Positions 34,865 to 42,577 of a DNA stretch of 42,629 nucleotides are shown here, piece after piece. A program made the position numbers and the translations under genes. The notes beneath the pieces were generated by a model, which was not told where the DNA came from, ran no database searches, and saw only the letters and a program-made list of their open reading frames with translations. Numbering within the stretch: the first letter of the stretch is position 1; every line of letters begins with the position of its first letter. Origin of the DNA: Terriglobia bacterium (lineage in GTDB: Bacteria; Acidobacteriota; Terriglobia; Terriglobales; Acidobacteriaceae); NCBI GenBank assembly GCA_021324365.1, contig JAJPJE010000058.1, positions 1 to 42,629 of the forward strand. The letters are read 5' to 3'.

Positions 34865-35533
34865 CTACGGGCCGCTCGTCACGTTCAATGGGTGCGATGT
34901 TTGTATGCGGGCGCGGCGAATTACATTTTTGGTCGCAACTTCGCCCACAGCGTCGGCGTGAACGACATAATCTCCGCGTGGAAGCGTTGTTCCGAACGGG
35001 ATCTGCTGTTTCGCGCCCGATGGAAAACTGAAGTGCTGGTATCCGAGGGCGAAGGCCTTGTCGTGCTCATCGACGGCCACAATGATAACGGTCAGATCAA
35101 ACGTTTCGTCGCTTGAATTCGACACCTCAACACCGCCATTAATTGCGCGGCCTTCGACGCGCGGGAAGTCCTTCCAAATGACATTCAGAGTGCGCGTGCC
35201 TACCGTGATCGTGTATGCGCGGCGTGCGTGGGCGTTACTGCCGTCCGTTACACCGATGGTGAAACTAAACGTACCGGCCTCGGTCGGAACGCCCGTGATC
35301 ACTCCCGTGTCGCGGTCGAGCTGTAAACCACGGGGGAGCTGGCCATTATCAAGCACCCAGTATATTGGAAACGGCCCATTGGCGCTTACCAGTTTGGTTT
35401 CGTAGCGCTCGCCAACGAACCCGTAAGGCAACCCAGCGGTAACAATTGCAAGCGCCTTGGTGGCGGGTTGCTGCGCCAGGCAGGACGCGACAAAGGCCGT
35501 GATCACCCCGAGGAATGCTAGTCGTCGTAACAC
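34865..35533 (-). CDS. Secreted protein with putative-Ig (He_PIG) domain
   Basis: 222 residues from GTG 35533. A TATAAT box ends six bases before it, so the longer frame reaching 35596 would start before its own promoter. Residues 1 to about 20 are a signal peptide (LAFLGVITAFVASCLAQ). The first domain fits putative-Ig repeats: AGLPYGFVGERYETKL, PIYWVLDNGQLPRGLQLDRD, TGVITGVPTEAGTFSFTIGV. The second half (VIWKDFPRVEGRAINGGVEV to LPRGDYVVHADAVGEV) looks like another beta-sandwich. Probably a surface or periplasmic binding module; no enzyme motif. Confidence 0.7.
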   Translation of the reverse strand: MLRRLAFLGVITAFVASCLAQQPATKALAIVTAGLPYGFVGERYETKLVSANGPFPIYWVLDNGQLPRGLQLDRDTGVITGVPTEAGTFSFTIGVTDGSNAHARRAYTITVGTRTLNVIWKDFPRVEGRAINGGVEVSNSSDETFDLTVIIVAVDEHDKAFALGYQHFSFPSGAKQQIPFGTTLPRGDYVVHADAVGEVATKNVIRRARIQTSHPLNVTSGP

Positions 35534-35539
35534 GTGCAC

Positions 35540-35545
35540 ATTATA
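35540..35545 (-). promoter_or_regulatory. Consensus -10 box of the putative-Ig gene
   Basis: TATAAT on the minus strand, six bases before GTG 35533. A -35 at standard spacing is not evident. Confidence 0.45.
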
Positions 35546-35581
35546 GAAGGCGCACAGAACAGCAACTTGCGGCCTAGCTGC

Positions 35582-35587
35582 TAAAAT
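35582..35587 (+). promoter_or_regulatory. Extended -10 box of the MFS gene
   Basis: TGC followed by TAAAAT, ending 11 bases before ATG 35599. It is back to back with the minus-strand TATAAT at 35540-35545, so the region holds divergent promoters. Confidence 0.45.
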
Positions 35588-35598
35588 CGCCGCCACAC

Positions 35599-36840
35599 AT
35601 GCAGGCTGCCTCTGCCCCGCTTTTTAGAAATAGCACAGCCGTCCAACGCCGAACGCTTCTGGCTGCGGCTCTTGGCTGGATGCTCGACGGCTTCGACGTG
35701 ATGCTCTACGCACTGGTGATCGCGTACATCATGCGCGATCTCGGCATCAGCAAAGGTGAAGCAGGACTACTCAACACGCTCACGCTGGTGGCATCAGGAA
35801 TCGGAGGCGTGCTCTTCGGATTCATTGCCGACCGGATCGGCCGAGCTCGCGCTTTGATCTTCAGCATTCTTACCTACTCGGTGTTCTCGTTCGCGTCGGG
35901 TCTGTCAAGTTCCCTGCTGATGCTTGCCACATTCCGATTTCTCCTCGGACTTGGAATGGGCGGGGAATGGAATACCGGAGCAACCCTAGTAGCGGAAACG
36001 TGGCCGGACGCGTTGCGCGCCCGTGCATTATCAGTGGTGCAAAGTTCCTGGGCAATCGGATATGCGGCTGCTGCGCTGGTCAGCGGAGTTGTCCTAAGGA
36101 GGTTCGACTGGCGCGCGGTGTTTTTCGTCGGGATCCTGCCTGCATTTGTCACGCTCTGGATCCGCAAAGATGTTCCGGAGCCCGAGCTCTGGCGTGCGCA
36201 ACTCTCTGCCACGGCGGCCGACGCCGCCGGATATTTCACGGAGCTGTTTGCGGCAGGTTATGTGCGCTCTACCCTGGCGCTGCTTTTGATGAACTTCTGT
36301 GGACTGTTCGCCTGGTGGGGACTGTTCACGTGGATTCCCCCTTATCTGTCCTTACCCGTGTCGCAGGGAGGACGTGGCTTCGGTGTGATGGATACGACTG
36401 GACTGCTTATGTTCCTGAATCTGGCAGGAATGTTTCCGGGATACCTGAGCTTCGGGTGGTTCGCGGATCGGTTAGGGCGTAAGCGGGCGTTTCTGCTGTA
36501 CCTGCTCTGTGCGGCGACAGTTGTACCGCTCTACGCACGAGCACGAAGTACAGGCACTCTCTTGGTGTTGGGTGCTGTCGTAGCTTTTTTCGGAACAGGT
36601 TTTTTCTCGGGCTCGGGGATTATCGGCAGTGAGATCTTCCCTACGCGCGTTCGGGCTCGCGCCCTCGGATTCACTTACAACGGAGCCCGGACATTGAGCG
36701 CAATTTCACCCTATGTGATCGGTCGCGTCGGTCAGCGGTACGGCTTGGATTCGGCGTTTTACTTGTGCGCAACGGGCTTTCTACTGTCGGGGTTGCTGTC
36801 GTTCTTGTTGCCGGAAACGAAGGGAAAGTCTCTTCAATGA
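35599..36840 (+). CDS. MFS transporter (AAHS/sugar-acid porter type)
   Basis: 413 residues with about twelve membrane helices. The N-terminus LGWMLDGFDVMLYALVIAYI with a buried Asp, the loop GFIADRIGRARALIF (the GxxxDRxGRR motif between helices 2 and 3), and FLLGLGMGGEWNTGATLVAE with ETWP are typical of the metabolite:H+ symporter and aromatic-acid porter families. The second-half copy of the loop is WFADRLGRKRAFLLY. It probably takes up an organic acid by proton symport; the substrate is not predictable. No catabolic genes adjoin it. The DMT gene downstream is convergent, with 8 bases between the stop codons. Confidence 0.9.
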   Translation: MQAASAPLFRNSTAVQRRTLLAAALGWMLDGFDVMLYALVIAYIMRDLGISKGEAGLLNTLTLVASGIGGVLFGFIADRIGRARALIFSILTYSVFSFASGLSSSLLMLATFRFLLGLGMGGEWNTGATLVAETWPDALRARALSVVQSSWAIGYAAAALVSGVVLRRFDWRAVFFVGILPAFVTLWIRKDVPEPELWRAQLSATAADAAGYFTELFAAGYVRSTLALLLMNFCGLFAWWGLFTWIPPYLSLPVSQGGRGFGVMDTTGLLMFLNLAGMFPGYLSFGWFADRLGRKRAFLLYLLCAATVVPLYARARSTGTLLVLGAVVAFFGTGFFSGSGIIGSEIFPTRVRARALGFTYNGARTLSAISPYVIGRVGQRYGLDSAFYLCATGFLLSGLLSFLLPETKGKSLQ

Positions 36841-36848
36841 TGAGAGCT

Positions 36849-37805
36849 TCACTCGATGGGTTCGACAAGCAAGGGCTTTTCCTCCGCCTCGGGCACCTGA
36901 ACCAGCACCGTCGCTGCCAGCACCATGACGATGCCCAGCACTTGCATGGCACCAACAATCTCATCGAGTGCAACGGCTGCCACAACGATTGAAAAAACCG
37001 GCTCGAGGCAGCTGGTAACGATCGCTCGTGTTGGATCGAGATGCTGCAGTCCGGCGAAGTAGAGTGAGAATGGAATCAGGATAGATGTTGTGGCAAAGAT
37101 CAAAAGAAAGAGCCACTGGAGGGACGAGTAATGTGCGGCAACGATCTTCCATGGCGGATTCACGAAAATCCAAAACAGAGCTGCGCCAAGAAACGTATTC
37201 ACGATAATCGTCCAGCGATCGTGTCGCTTGACCAGCCCCGCGCCGCCAAGATTGTAGAAAGCAAATGTCAGGGCAGCAATCTCGGCGGCAACAACGCCAG
37301 CCGCGTTCAGGTGGAATCTGCCGGTGCTGAATAAGCCGACGACCGTTGCGATGCCGAGAATAGCCAGTCCAATGGAGCAAACTCGCTTCATGGTTGGCTT
37401 CTGCAGGCCACGAGCAACCATGTACAACAACACCCAAATTGGTGCCGTATATTGAAGGGTAATGGCTATGGCGACGTTCGTTTTCTGGATTGCGAGATAG
37501 TAAAAGTAGTTTGACATCGCTACGCCGAGAACGCCGATGATCAGAGTCCAGGCGAACTCGCGCCGGGGAAGTACAAGCGCATTACGGCCACGCAAGAGCA
37601 GCAACACAGGCGCAAGAATCAGGAACGAAATCGTAGTCCGGCTTTGCGCCAGGATGAGCGGATCGATAGGCGGAAGCGCCCGCCCCTCCTCAGCCAGTAA
37701 GCGGCCCGTGAACAGGGCTCTTCCGAGTGAGGCAGATATCGCCCAGCACATCGTCGCCGACGCGATGAATAGATACCCCCGAAGGGGATGTTTTCTATTT
37801 GCCAA
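36849..37805 (-). CDS. DMT-superfamily (EamA, ten-helix) transporter
   Basis: 318 residues if begun at TTG 37805, overlapping the glutaredoxin-like gene by 11 bases; a TTG at 37832 would extend it by nine. Ten membrane helices in two EamA repeats: first GYLFIASATMCWAISASLG, second AGVVAAEIAALTFAFYNLGG. The repeat ends carry SNYFYYLAIQKTNVAIAITL, and FSLYFAGLQHLDPTRAIVTS with LEPVFSIVVAAVALDE. These are exporters or importers of amino acids and related metabolites; substrate unknown. The start overlaps the upstream gene, implying coupling. Confidence 0.85.
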   Translation of the reverse strand: MANRKHPLRGYLFIASATMCWAISASLGRALFTGRLLAEEGRALPPIDPLILAQSRTTISFLILAPVLLLLRGRNALVLPRREFAWTLIIGVLGVAMSNYFYYLAIQKTNVAIAITLQYTAPIWVLLYMVARGLQKPTMKRVCSIGLAILGIATVVGLFSTGRFHLNAAGVVAAEIAALTFAFYNLGGAGLVKRHDRWTIIVNTFLGAALFWIFVNPPWKIVAAHYSSLQWLFLLIFATTSILIPFSLYFAGLQHLDPTRAIVTSCLEPVFSIVVAAVALDEIVGAMQVLGIVMVLAATVLVQVPEAEEKPLLVEPIE

Positions 37806-38034
37806 GGATCTGATCGAGTTCTTCTGGGTCAAACCCGATCATAACGTTGTCGCCGATCACAATGGTAGGGGTTGAGCGGCTCTGATATGTTTCCACCAGT
37901 TCGCGAACCGCTTCCGGATCGGAAGTCACGTCACGCTCCTCAATTCGCAGGCCCTTATCTGCGAAGTAGACCTTGGCGCTTCTGCAAGGCGGACAATCGG
38001 GCTGCGTAAAAACAATGATCTTCTTTTCAGGCAT
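37795..38034 (-). CDS. Glutaredoxin-like thiol protein
   Basis: 79 residues from ATG 38034. Thioredoxin fold with the active site Cys-Pro-Pro-Cys in VFTQPDCPPCRSAKVYF, the cis-proline region SRSTPTIVIG, and the C-terminal GFDPEELDQILGK typical of glutaredoxin/NrdH-type proteins. Its CPPC sequence differs from the usual CPYC of glutaredoxins. It would reduce protein disulfides in the cytosol. A TACTAA box preceded by TGC lies 11 bases before the ATG, pointing to a near-leaderless transcript. The DMT gene overlaps its end. Confidence 0.88.
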   Translation of the reverse strand: MPEKKIIVFTQPDCPPCRSAKVYFADKGLRIEERDVTSDPEAVRELVETYQSRSTPTIVIGDNVMIGFDPEELDQILGK

Positions 38035-38045
38035 GCGCGATTGGA

Positions 38046-38051
38046 TTAGTA
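38046..38051 (-). promoter_or_regulatory. Extended -10-like box of the glutaredoxin gene
   Basis: TGC then TACTAA on the minus strand, eleven bases before ATG 38034. Confidence 0.35.
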
Positions 38052-38119
38052 GCAATCTCTCTGGTTGCAAGTAATTCCGGTTCGAAGCAACCGTCTAGTT
38101 AGCGGGGAGCCCCCATGAG

Positions 38120-38151
38120 AAAAAAAGAGGCGGCGCTAAACTGGCGCCGCC
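38120..38151 (-). terminator. Rho-independent terminator of the YrzE-like membrane protein gene
   Basis: On the minus strand an eight-bp GC-rich stem (GGCGGCGC with GCGCCGCC, 38151-38129) is followed by a T-run (38126-38120). It lies directly after the stop codon at 38177, a strong intrinsic terminator. Confidence 0.85.
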
Positions 38152-38176
38152 GTAGAGTTGCCGAGGAGGGGTGACA

Positions 38177-38722
38177 TTAAGCAGCTGGGCGAATCTCGTT
38201 CATCTCCCGAACGTTGGCAGGAGTCGCTTTGTGCGCCACTCCGGACGAAGCGCCGAACATGGCCGCGAGCCATCCGAGAAATAGTGATATGAACCCTGCC
38301 CAGCCAATCCCGGAGGCCACCGTCAGAATGTAGCTGCTGTGTACGCCTCCGTTTACTCCGGTGCCGCCGCTCAGGGCACTGCCGCCAATCGAAACCAGGA
38401 CGAGCGCCCCAACGACGCTCAGACCAAACATAACGAGGCCGTGGATCAGGCCGTCGTGCCGGCTATCTACCCCAGCCAGCCTGCCTGTCTCACGCCCTGC
38501 TACGTACATTGCAATGATGGTGAGGACGATGCTCCAAATTCCAATTCCCCAGCCTTGGCCTGCTATGGGAGCAGCCGCATTTGCGCTGGCGTTAGTGGCA
38601 AAAATTGCCAGGCCAAGTGCACCGAAAACTGACCAAATCGCCATAAAGCAAAAGACGCCGGCCCAGATCGCTCCCCAATCTGTCCGTCGTACTAGCACGT
38701 TTCCCCTGTATCCGACATCCAT
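38177..38722 (-). CDS. Multi-helix membrane protein (YrzE-like)
   Basis: 181 residues; AGGAGG is nine bases before the ATG, one of the strongest ribosome-binding sites in the window. After a short cytosolic stretch with RRTDWGAIWAGVF, four hydrophobic segments follow: VFCFMAIWSVFGALGLAIFA, GIWSIVLTIIAMYVAG, LIHGLVMFGLSVVGALVLVS, and IGWAGFISLFLGWLAAMFG. The RRTDWGAIxAGVxxxLxxxxxxxLLGxAIG layout resembles the YrzE/TIGR04086-type family found next to stress genes. No function is known. A perfect terminator follows, so it is a single-gene unit. Confidence 0.65.
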   Translation of the reverse strand: MDVGYRGNVLVRRTDWGAIWAGVFCFMAIWSVFGALGLAIFATNASANAAAPIAGQGWGIGIWSIVLTIIAMYVAGRETGRLAGVDSRHDGLIHGLVMFGLSVVGALVLVSIGGSALSGGTGVNGGVHSSYILTVASGIGWAGFISLFLGWLAAMFGASSGVAHKATPANVREMNEIRPAA

Positions 38723-38854
38723 CTCCGTCTACCTCCTAATTGGTTGGATGGAAAGGGGCACAAAATCGATGCACACATCGTGACGCGATGCTTATACAGC
38801 GAGCCAATCAAGTGTGCCGTAATCTAAAAATACTAGTTGGACTACGGTGGCACC

Positions 38855-39856
38855 TCAGCGCGAAGCCACGCCATCCGCGGCTGTTTGCGGGGCCTGTGCC
38901 TGGGACTCCTGTGCGGCCCAGTAGCCCTGGCGTGCGTAGATGTTTGCCGCAGAGTTGAAGCGAAGCCGCACCCGCAACGTATGCTGTCCCGGTTGCAGGT
39001 TCTGCGGCTGGTAGCTCAACAAATACAGGTTGAATACGTGATTGCTGATTTCGGTCATCTTGTCTTCGAATGACCTCTCTGACTTGAAGGGAAGGAACTC
39101 ACCACCAGAAACTTCCGCCAGCGTCTTGGGAACGTTTTCCTTCGCCTCCTGAACCAAAATCTTGAACAAGTTGAGAAAATTGGGCGTGTTGCTGGTCGGA
39201 GTTGCCCAGAGCGAATCGACAACAGGCGAGAACGTAGAACTATAAACAAGTGTATTGCTGGCCTCGAGTTGGCGAATTACATCTTCCACGCTCGAACTGC
39301 TGCCATGGTCCCGCGTTTCAGAAATCAGCAGCAGCACTTTGCGATGATTCTTCGGTCGCGCCGCCAGCAACTTCGCCGAGAAACGCATAGCATCGAGAAT
39401 TGCCGGACCATCGCCATTTGCCTTGATGCCTTTAAGAATCTTGTCGACTTTGCTGGTGTCTGGCGTGAAATCCTGTACCAGCTTAGATTCGCTGTCGAAT
39501 GTCACTACTGCGACTTCGCCTTTGCCATCTCCGATGACGGGATCAATCAGTGTCCCGAGCCTTTGAATCTTCTCCAGCGCGGCGCTTGCATCCTGCGATT
39601 TCTCTATAGCGAGCACCAGCGAAATAGGCTGACTCTCGAGGGTTTCGTCGATGGTCACCTTCTGCTCAATACCGTTATCCTCGAGGTAAAAATCTTCCGC
39701 GTGGAGTCCATACACCGGCTTGCCGCCGCTATCTGTGACTAACGTTGGGACCAGGACAACGGTTGAGCTACTGCGAATCGTGATGTCCTGGCCAAGCACA
39801 ACTCCGCAAAGCAGAATGACAGAACTCAAAAGCAGAAGGACGGTAGATCTGATCAA
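38855..39856 (-). CDS. Acidobacterial VWFA-related domain protein
   Basis: 333 residues from TTG 39856; GGAG lies eight bases upstream and the protein then begins with a signal peptide (MIRSTVLLLLSSVILLCGVVLG). The ATG at 39931 would overlap the response-regulator stop but would put 25 residues before the signal. Residues 30-80 are a short beta domain (TVVLVPTLVTDSGGKPVYGL, EDFYLEDNGIEQKV), and residues 85-270 a von Willebrand A domain whose MIDAS is poorly kept (LAIEKSQDASAALEKIQ in place of DxSxS). This is the VWFA-related family (TIGR03436) that is strongly expanded in acidobacteria; function unknown. It lies behind a two-component system, suggesting that it is its target or its sensor partner. 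Confidence 0.85.
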   Translation of the reverse strand: MIRSTVLLLLSSVILLCGVVLGQDITIRSSSTVVLVPTLVTDSGGKPVYGLHAEDFYLEDNGIEQKVTIDETLESQPISLVLAIEKSQDASAALEKIQRLGTLIDPVIGDGKGEVAVVTFDSESKLVQDFTPDTSKVDKILKGIKANGDGPAILDAMRFSAKLLAARPKNHRKVLLLISETRDHGSSSSVEDVIRQLEASNTLVYSSTFSPVVDSLWATPTSNTPNFLNLFKILVQEAKENVPKTLAEVSGGEFLPFKSERSFEDKMTEISNHVFNLYLLSYQPQNLQPGQHTLRVRLRFNSAANIYARQGYWAAQESQAQAPQTAADGVASR

Positions 39857-39923
39857 ACCTGTGGCTCCATCGGAGGGCTGATACGAATCTATGATAGACG
39901 ACCAGTGGATAGTATGCCGTCGG

Positions 39924-40649
39924 CTAGTCATGCGGTTCAGCAACAAACTCGTATCCAACGCCCCGAACCGTAAGCAGGTGTTTCGGTTTGGAGGGCTCGG
40001 CTTCGATATACCTGCGCAAACGCACGATGAAGTTATCGATCGCTCGTGTGTCTGTGTCTTCTTTCAGGCCCCAAACATTTTCAAGTATGGAACTTCGTGA
40101 AATCGGTTTTCCCTGATTCCGGACCATATATCGCAGCAGATCACATTCCATAACTGTCAGTTGATAGACCTCGTTACCAGCTCGCAGCTCCAACCGGCCG
40201 AAGTCCACTTCTTTCCCATCGAACCTGAAAACGTCACCCGCCACCGAAATGTTCGTGCCTGCCGGAGCCGCTTGAGTCCAGCTCTTCCTTCTAAGTAGGC
40301 TGCCGATCCGGGCAATCAGGATGTCGAGATTGAACGGCTTAGGCAGATAGTCATCGGCGCCCGATTCAAAACCCTTCAGGATGTCCTCCGGGCGGCTTCG
40401 CGCCGTTAACATCAACAGAGGTATGTACTGCTTTGCAGCTCGAAGTTCACTGGCAACTGTAAATCCATCTTTTCCCGGCAGCATAACGTCGAGCACAAGG
40501 GCGTCAAAGGGTATTTTGTCGCGCAGCAGCTTGGTCAGGGCCGCTTCGCCGTTATCAGTCACTTCAACCAGGTGACCTTCCGCCTCGAGGTTGAATTGCA
40601 GACCACGAGCAAGATGTTCTTCGTCTTCTACGATCAAGATATGACTCAT
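39924..40649 (-). CDS. OmpR-family response regulator
   Basis: 241 residues. N-terminal receiver with the acidic pair E9-D10, phosphoacceptor D54 (LVLDVMLPGKDG), T82 (MLTARS) and K104 (YLPKPFNL). The C-terminal winged helix (LTVMECDLLRYMVRNQGKPI, RAIDNFIVRLRRYIEAEPSK, LLTVRGVGYEFV) binds DNA. Its ATG overlaps the stop of the histidine-kinase gene (ATGA), so the two are translationally coupled. Its own stop lies 68 bases before the VWFA gene, the probable third member of the operon. Confidence 0.94.
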   Translation of the reverse strand: MSHILIVEDEEHLARGLQFNLEAEGHLVEVTDNGEAALTKLLRDKIPFDALVLDVMLPGKDGFTVASELRAAKQYIPLLMLTARSRPEDILKGFESGADDYLPKPFNLDILIARIGSLLRRKSWTQAAPAGTNISVAGDVFRFDGKEVDFGRLELRAGNEVYQLTVMECDLLRYMVRNQGKPISRSSILENVWGLKEDTDTRAIDNFIVRLRRYIEAEPSKPKHLLTVRGVGYEFVAEPHD

Positions 40650-41551
40650 GCTCGATACACCCGTGGCAGGCGCAACGTAAACGTGCTGCCCTTCCCTTCT
40701 CCTTCACTCTCGGCGAGCACGTCGCCTCCGTGGCGCCGAGCGATTGAGCGCACTATAAAGAGGCCAAGGCCCGTACCCTTCACTTGTCCCGTTCGCAATG
40801 TGTAAACACGATAAAAGCGCTTAAATATGCGCTTGAGTTCAGGTTTCGGAATTCCGATTCCCTTGTCTCGCACATGCAGCAGAACGGTATCAATGTTCGG
40901 GCTCTCCAGGTCCACAAGAATATCCCTGGTCCTGCCTGAATACTTCACCGCATTATCGAGCAGGTTGGCAACTGCAGTACGCAGTTCTTCAGGATTCCCG
41001 AGGAGAGTGATCCCCGGCTCTGGCCCCGCACCAAAGCGCAACTCATCAGCCGCAACCTTGTGGCGCAACCGCGCGAGTTCCAGGGAATCGCGCACGAGGG
41101 TTGAGAAATCCACTTCCTGCCAGTTCTTGCGATTCGAACCGTGGCGCGCTTCCCCAGCCTTCAGTACCTGTTCTACGGTGCCGAGCAGACGGTCCGTGTC
41201 TTCCAGCATAATGCGATAGAAGTCATAGCGCTGCTGATCTTCAATGGCCCGCTTTTGCAGAGTTTCGAGATAGAGGCGAATCGAGGCGATTGGTGTCTTC
41301 AATTCATGCGTAACAGCGTTAAGAAAACTATCTTGTTGCTCGTTACGGCGGATTTCGCGCACCAGGAAGATCGTATTTAACACCAGGCCCGCAATGATGA
41401 AACCGAAGAAGAAGATCCCTAAGACCAGCGGAACGACTTCTTTCCAGTTGATGATGATCCATGTGATGTTGAGCGCGATTGCCAATCCGACGCCAATGGC
41501 GCCTAGGGTAACGAATACTCCAATGGTCTTCGCGCGGCTCGCGATGCGCAT
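40646..41551 (-). CDS. Sensor histidine kinase without a periplasmic sensor domain
   Basis: 301 residues. Two membrane helices (FVTLGAIGVGLAIALNITWI and VVPLVLGIFFFGFIIAGLVL) separated by only a few residues leave no extracytoplasmic domain. The H-box is AVTHELKTPIASIRLYLETL with H82. The ATPase domain has the N box (LLDNAVKYSG), G1 (VRDKGIGIPKPEL), F box (FKRFYRV) and G2 (GTGLGLFIVRSI). It phosphorylates the OmpR-type regulator whose gene overlaps by four bases. The input could be the membrane, an intramembrane signal or a partner protein such as the VWFA protein encoded downstream. Confidence 0.93.
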   Translation of the reverse strand: MRIASRAKTIGVFVTLGAIGVGLAIALNITWIIINWKEVVPLVLGIFFFGFIIAGLVLNTIFLVREIRRNEQQDSFLNAVTHELKTPIASIRLYLETLQKRAIEDQQRYDFYRIMLEDTDRLLGTVEQVLKAGEARHGSNRKNWQEVDFSTLVRDSLELARLRHKVAADELRFGAGPEPGITLLGNPEELRTAVANLLDNAVKYSGRTRDILVDLESPNIDTVLLHVRDKGIGIPKPELKRIFKRFYRVYTLRTGQVKGTGLGLFIVRSIARRHGGDVLAESEGEGKGSTFTLRLPRVYRA

Positions 41552-41608
41552 ACGATGGAATGATTGTATTAGAGCGGAAGGTTTTCAGGCTCTAGTCGTG
41601 ACACTACG

Positions 41609-41644
41609 CCCAGTCCTCGGTCTGACAGAAACCGAGGACCTGGG
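41609..41644 (-). terminator. Hairpin between FKBP and histidine-kinase genes
   Basis: CCCAG-TCCTCGGT (41609-41621) pairs with ACCGAGGA-C-CTGGG (41631-41644), 13 base pairs with one bulged base and a nine-base loop. There is no T-run on the minus strand, so it may be a weak terminator after the FKBP gene or an mRNA-protecting structure. Confidence 0.45.
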
Positions 41645-41665
41645 TGGAAATCAGTCGACCAGTTA

Positions 41666-42478
41666 TTAGTTGGTAGTCGAGGCTTTAGCCGGCTGGATAG
41701 AGAGCAATTCCACGTCGAAAATCAGAGTGGCATTGGGGCCAATCTCGCCGCCCGGAGCGCGTTCGCCGTACGCAAGGTCAGCCGGAACGAAAAGCTCCCA
41801 CTTCGATCCGACTGGCATCAGTTGCAAGGCTTCGGTCCATCCCTTGATCACACCTTTTACAGGAAACGTCGCGGGGCCGCCGTGTTTTTCCGAGCTGTCG
41901 AACTCCGTGCCATTAATCAATGTGCCACGATAATTACAGACGACCGTGTCGTTAGCGGTCGGCTTCGGTCCGGTCCCTTGTTTCAAGATTTTGTACTGCA
42001 ACCCGCTGGGCAATGCGACTACACCGTCTTTGGTCTTATTAGCGGCCAGGAATGCCTCACCTTCCTGCTTGTTCTTCACGGCTGCTTGTTCCATCTTTGC
42101 CTTCTGCTGCGCCATGATCTGACCCTGGAGTGCAGAGAGCGTCGCCTGCGCCTCCTGGTCAGTCAGCAGCATCTTGTTGCCGGCGAGCGTGTCCTTCAGG
42201 CCCTGCATCAAGATGTCGAGATCCAGATCCAGCGAATCGCGCTTTAAGCTCCGGCCGAAACTCATGCCAATGGCGTAACTTTGCTTCTGCTTATCCGTGG
42301 TCAAAGTGGTGACTTTTCCCGTCGGCTTGGTGCCGGCGTGTGCGGCAGAACTGCCAGTCGATGATTTATGTGTCGCAGTTGAGGAATGCGTACCACTTGT
42401 CGGAGTTGTTTGCGCACCGGCGACAACCAGTGCCAAGCCGGTCAGTGGGATTAACAAGAAGGTGGAGGATTTTCGCAT
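41666..42478 (-). CDS. FKBP-type peptidyl-prolyl isomerase (FkpA-like)
   Basis: 270 residues from ATG 42478; a GTG at 42496 is less likely. Residues 1-22 form a signal peptide (TFLLIPLTGLALVVAGAQ), followed by a Thr/Ser-rich linker. The helical N-terminal dimerisation domain (SYAIGMSFGRSLKRDSLDLD through QGQIMAQQKAKMEQAAVKNK) is that of FkpA/Mip proteins. The C-terminal FKBP domain contains DTVVCNYRGTLINGTEFDSS, VIKGWTEALQLMPVGSKWEL and PADLAYGERAPGGEIGPNAT with LIFDVELL, the complete active-site pattern. It folds proteins at proline bonds in the periplasm. Confidence 0.93.
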   Translation of the reverse strand: MRKSSTFLLIPLTGLALVVAGAQTTPTSGTHSSTATHKSSTGSSAAHAGTKPTGKVTTLTTDKQKQSYAIGMSFGRSLKRDSLDLDLDILMQGLKDTLAGNKMLLTDQEAQATLSALQGQIMAQQKAKMEQAAVKNKQEGEAFLAANKTKDGVVALPSGLQYKILKQGTGPKPTANDTVVCNYRGTLINGTEFDSSEKHGGPATFPVKGVIKGWTEALQLMPVGSKWELFVPADLAYGERAPGGEIGPNATLIFDVELLSIQPAKASTTN

Positions 42479-42532
42479 TCCAGTATTGTCCCACACTCGC
42501 CAGATCCGAATGGACTTTATGCTCTAGCAGGC

Positions 42533-42577
42533 TGCTGAAAAACGGCTGATTGAACCGTATTCTGTCGTTTTTCGCAG
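42533..42577. repeat. Imperfect inverted repeat at the right window edge
   Basis: GAAAAACG (42537-42544) and CGTTTTTC (42566-42573) are exact reverse complements with a 21-base spacer; with one bulge the match extends to CTGC/GCAG. The AGCAGGCTGCTGAAAAAC start resembles the terminal sequence of some insertion sequences, but the rest is outside the window. Confidence 0.35.
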
